DNA of 15,371 nucleotides, taken from contig SKHH01000055.1 in NCBI GenBank assembly GCA_007117055.1, positions 1-15,371 on the forward strand, given 5' to 3'. Within the stretch, counting starts at the first letter, position 1; each line of letters begins with the position of its first letter. This stretch comes from Lishizhenia sp. (GTDB taxonomy: Bacteria > Bacteroidota > Bacteroidia > Flavobacteriales_D > Crocinitomicaceae). The notes beneath the pieces were generated by a model that had not been told where the DNA came from, did not search any database, and was given only the letters and a program-made list of their open reading frames with translations. The translations under genes were made by a program, and so were the position numbers. Below, in pieces: positions 14,750 through 15,371 of the stretch.

Positions 14750-15371
14750 TTACTCAATGACTTCAAACAGCTCTAAAGCTTTAGACCGGGTATAGGCGTT
14801 AAAATGCCACCATTCCGTTTCCAACACCCAAAAACCGCCTTTACGCATTACTGCTCGTAACAATCTCCGATTATCTACTTGATGCTGACTCAATACACCT
14901 AGACTCAAAAAAGAATCCTCGTATTTCGGATATGCAATTTTGCGAATATCATCAAAACCAGCCCCCATATCTAGTAAGGTATCAGATTTTAAATCGAAAA
15001 TACTTACATCAACAGCAGCTCCAAGATTGTGTAAACTTCTGTTCTTTGGATTACTAACAAACTTAACGCGCTCTTTCACAGGAATAGAATCCAAAGCGTC
15101 CCACATTAATTGTTGAACAGATACAGGACGAACAGCATCAAAAATAATTAACCGTAACATGCTATCTTTTTCCTTAAGCGCTGCATTTGATTTGGCTAAC
15201 CTGAGCGCTACATCTGTTTGTAAGTAGGCCTTCTTCAAACATTCGTATAACTTGAATCCCATAAAATTATCCGAAGAGTTATACTTCAAGTCTACAAGAA
15301 TTGTCGTATCAATTTCTTGCACATCGACTAATCCAGCTCTAATAATGATTTGCTCCAAAGGGTCTTCACAA
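14750..15371 (-). CDS. VanX-type D-alanyl-D-alanine dipeptidase, probable lipoprotein (partial)
   Basis: Zinc-dependent D-Ala-D-Ala dipeptidase of peptidase family M15D, 206 codons present, with the N-terminus cut by the window end. Counted from the TTG codon at 15358, it has Arg77 in FDAVRPVSVQ, the zinc motif SLHNLGAAVD (108-117, His110 and Asp117) and ETEWWHF (180-186, with catalytic Glu182 and zinc ligand His185). These match VanX His116, Asp123, Glu181, His184 and Arg71. The frame stays open to the window edge, and the four residues before the TTG codon read CEDP; that cysteine is well placed as the lipidated residue of a signal peptide lying outside. It probably acts in the periplasm on D-Ala-D-Ala from cell-wall turnover; without vanH/vanA neighbours, glycopeptide resistance is not implied. 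Confidence 0.88.
   Translation of the reverse strand, partial: CEDPLEQIIIRAGLVDVQEIDTTILVDLKYNSSDNFMGFKLYECLKKAYLQTDVALRLAKSNAALKEKDSMLRLIIFDAVRPVSVQQLMWDALDSIPVKERVKFVSNPKNRSLHNLGAAVDVSIFDLKSDTLLDMGAGFDDIRKIAYPKYEDSFLSLGVLSQHQVDNRRLLRAVMRKGGFWVLETEWWHFNAYTRSKALELFEVIE

Noticed and set aside
14750..15371. Vancomycin-resistance locus
   Set aside because: Only a VanX-type dipeptidase is present, with no vanH, vanA or vanRS nearby; chromosomal homologues in Bacteroidota are common.
1..15371. Mobile element, CRISPR array, tRNA or defence island
   Set aside because: No transposase or integrase, no spaced direct repeats, no tRNA-like cloverleaf and no known defence domains were seen.

Overview
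The window looks like an ordinary chromosomal stretch from a member of the Bacteroidota, probably Flavobacteriales. The DNA is AT-rich. Start codons lack clear Shine-Dalgarno sequences, and several genes are preceded by the Bacteroidota promoter pattern (TTG, about 19 nt, TAnnTTTG). The proteins are typical of the group: Bacteroidota-style lipoproteins, a DUF4348-like lipoprotein, a Rieske-fold-like lipoprotein and a dinB-dnaE translesion cassette. A narrower guess (Crocinitomicaceae/Fluviicola-like) cannot be confirmed from the sequence alone.

Layout. (1) 1-4302: a regulatory region with a 17-bp palindrome, then dinB (Y-family polymerase) and, 4 nt later, a short error-prone-type DNA polymerase III alpha subunit; together a translesion/SOS-mutagenesis operon. 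(2) 4337-5187: its own promoter box and a CvfB/YitL-type S1-domain RNA-binding protein. (3) 5246-6117: a well-formed promoter, a surface lipoprotein with a DUF5011-like Ig domain, and two terminator-like hairpins, the second apparently shared with the convergent operon. (4) 8172-6116, minus strand: promoter, exported coiled-coil protein and an acetyl-CoA hydrolase/4-hydroxybutyrate CoA-transferase family enzyme, separated by 5 nt. (5) 8098-8425: a roughly 330-nt divergent intergenic region with a possible 51-codon small ORF and a hairpin. (6) 8426-9871, plus strand: an NAD(P)-binding epimerase-like protein fused to DUF2867. (7) 12863-9905, minus strand: a probable three-gene operon of a large cytosolic family of unknown function, a DUF4348-like lipoprotein and a TIP30/HTATIP2-like SDR. 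(8) 13400-12963: a Rieske-like lipoprotein lacking the usual cluster ligands, with its own promoter overlapping the end of lhgO. (9) 14661-13435: L-2-hydroxyglutarate oxidase, apparently starting at TTG. (10) 15371-14750: a VanX-type D-Ala-D-Ala dipeptidase, probably a lipoprotein, cut by the window end.

The genes are mostly independent housekeeping and accessory functions: mutagenic repair, RNA binding, CoA and 2-oxoacid metabolism, and cell envelope. I see no mobile element, tRNA, rRNA, CRISPR array or recognisable defence island, and no convincing new multi-gene system. The points most worth a second look are the putative operator of the mutagenesis cassette, the degenerate nucleotidyltransferase-like motif in the 475-aa unknown family, the internal repeat in the DUF4348-like lipoprotein, the TTG start and inverted repeat of lhgO, and the small ORF at 8153-8308.
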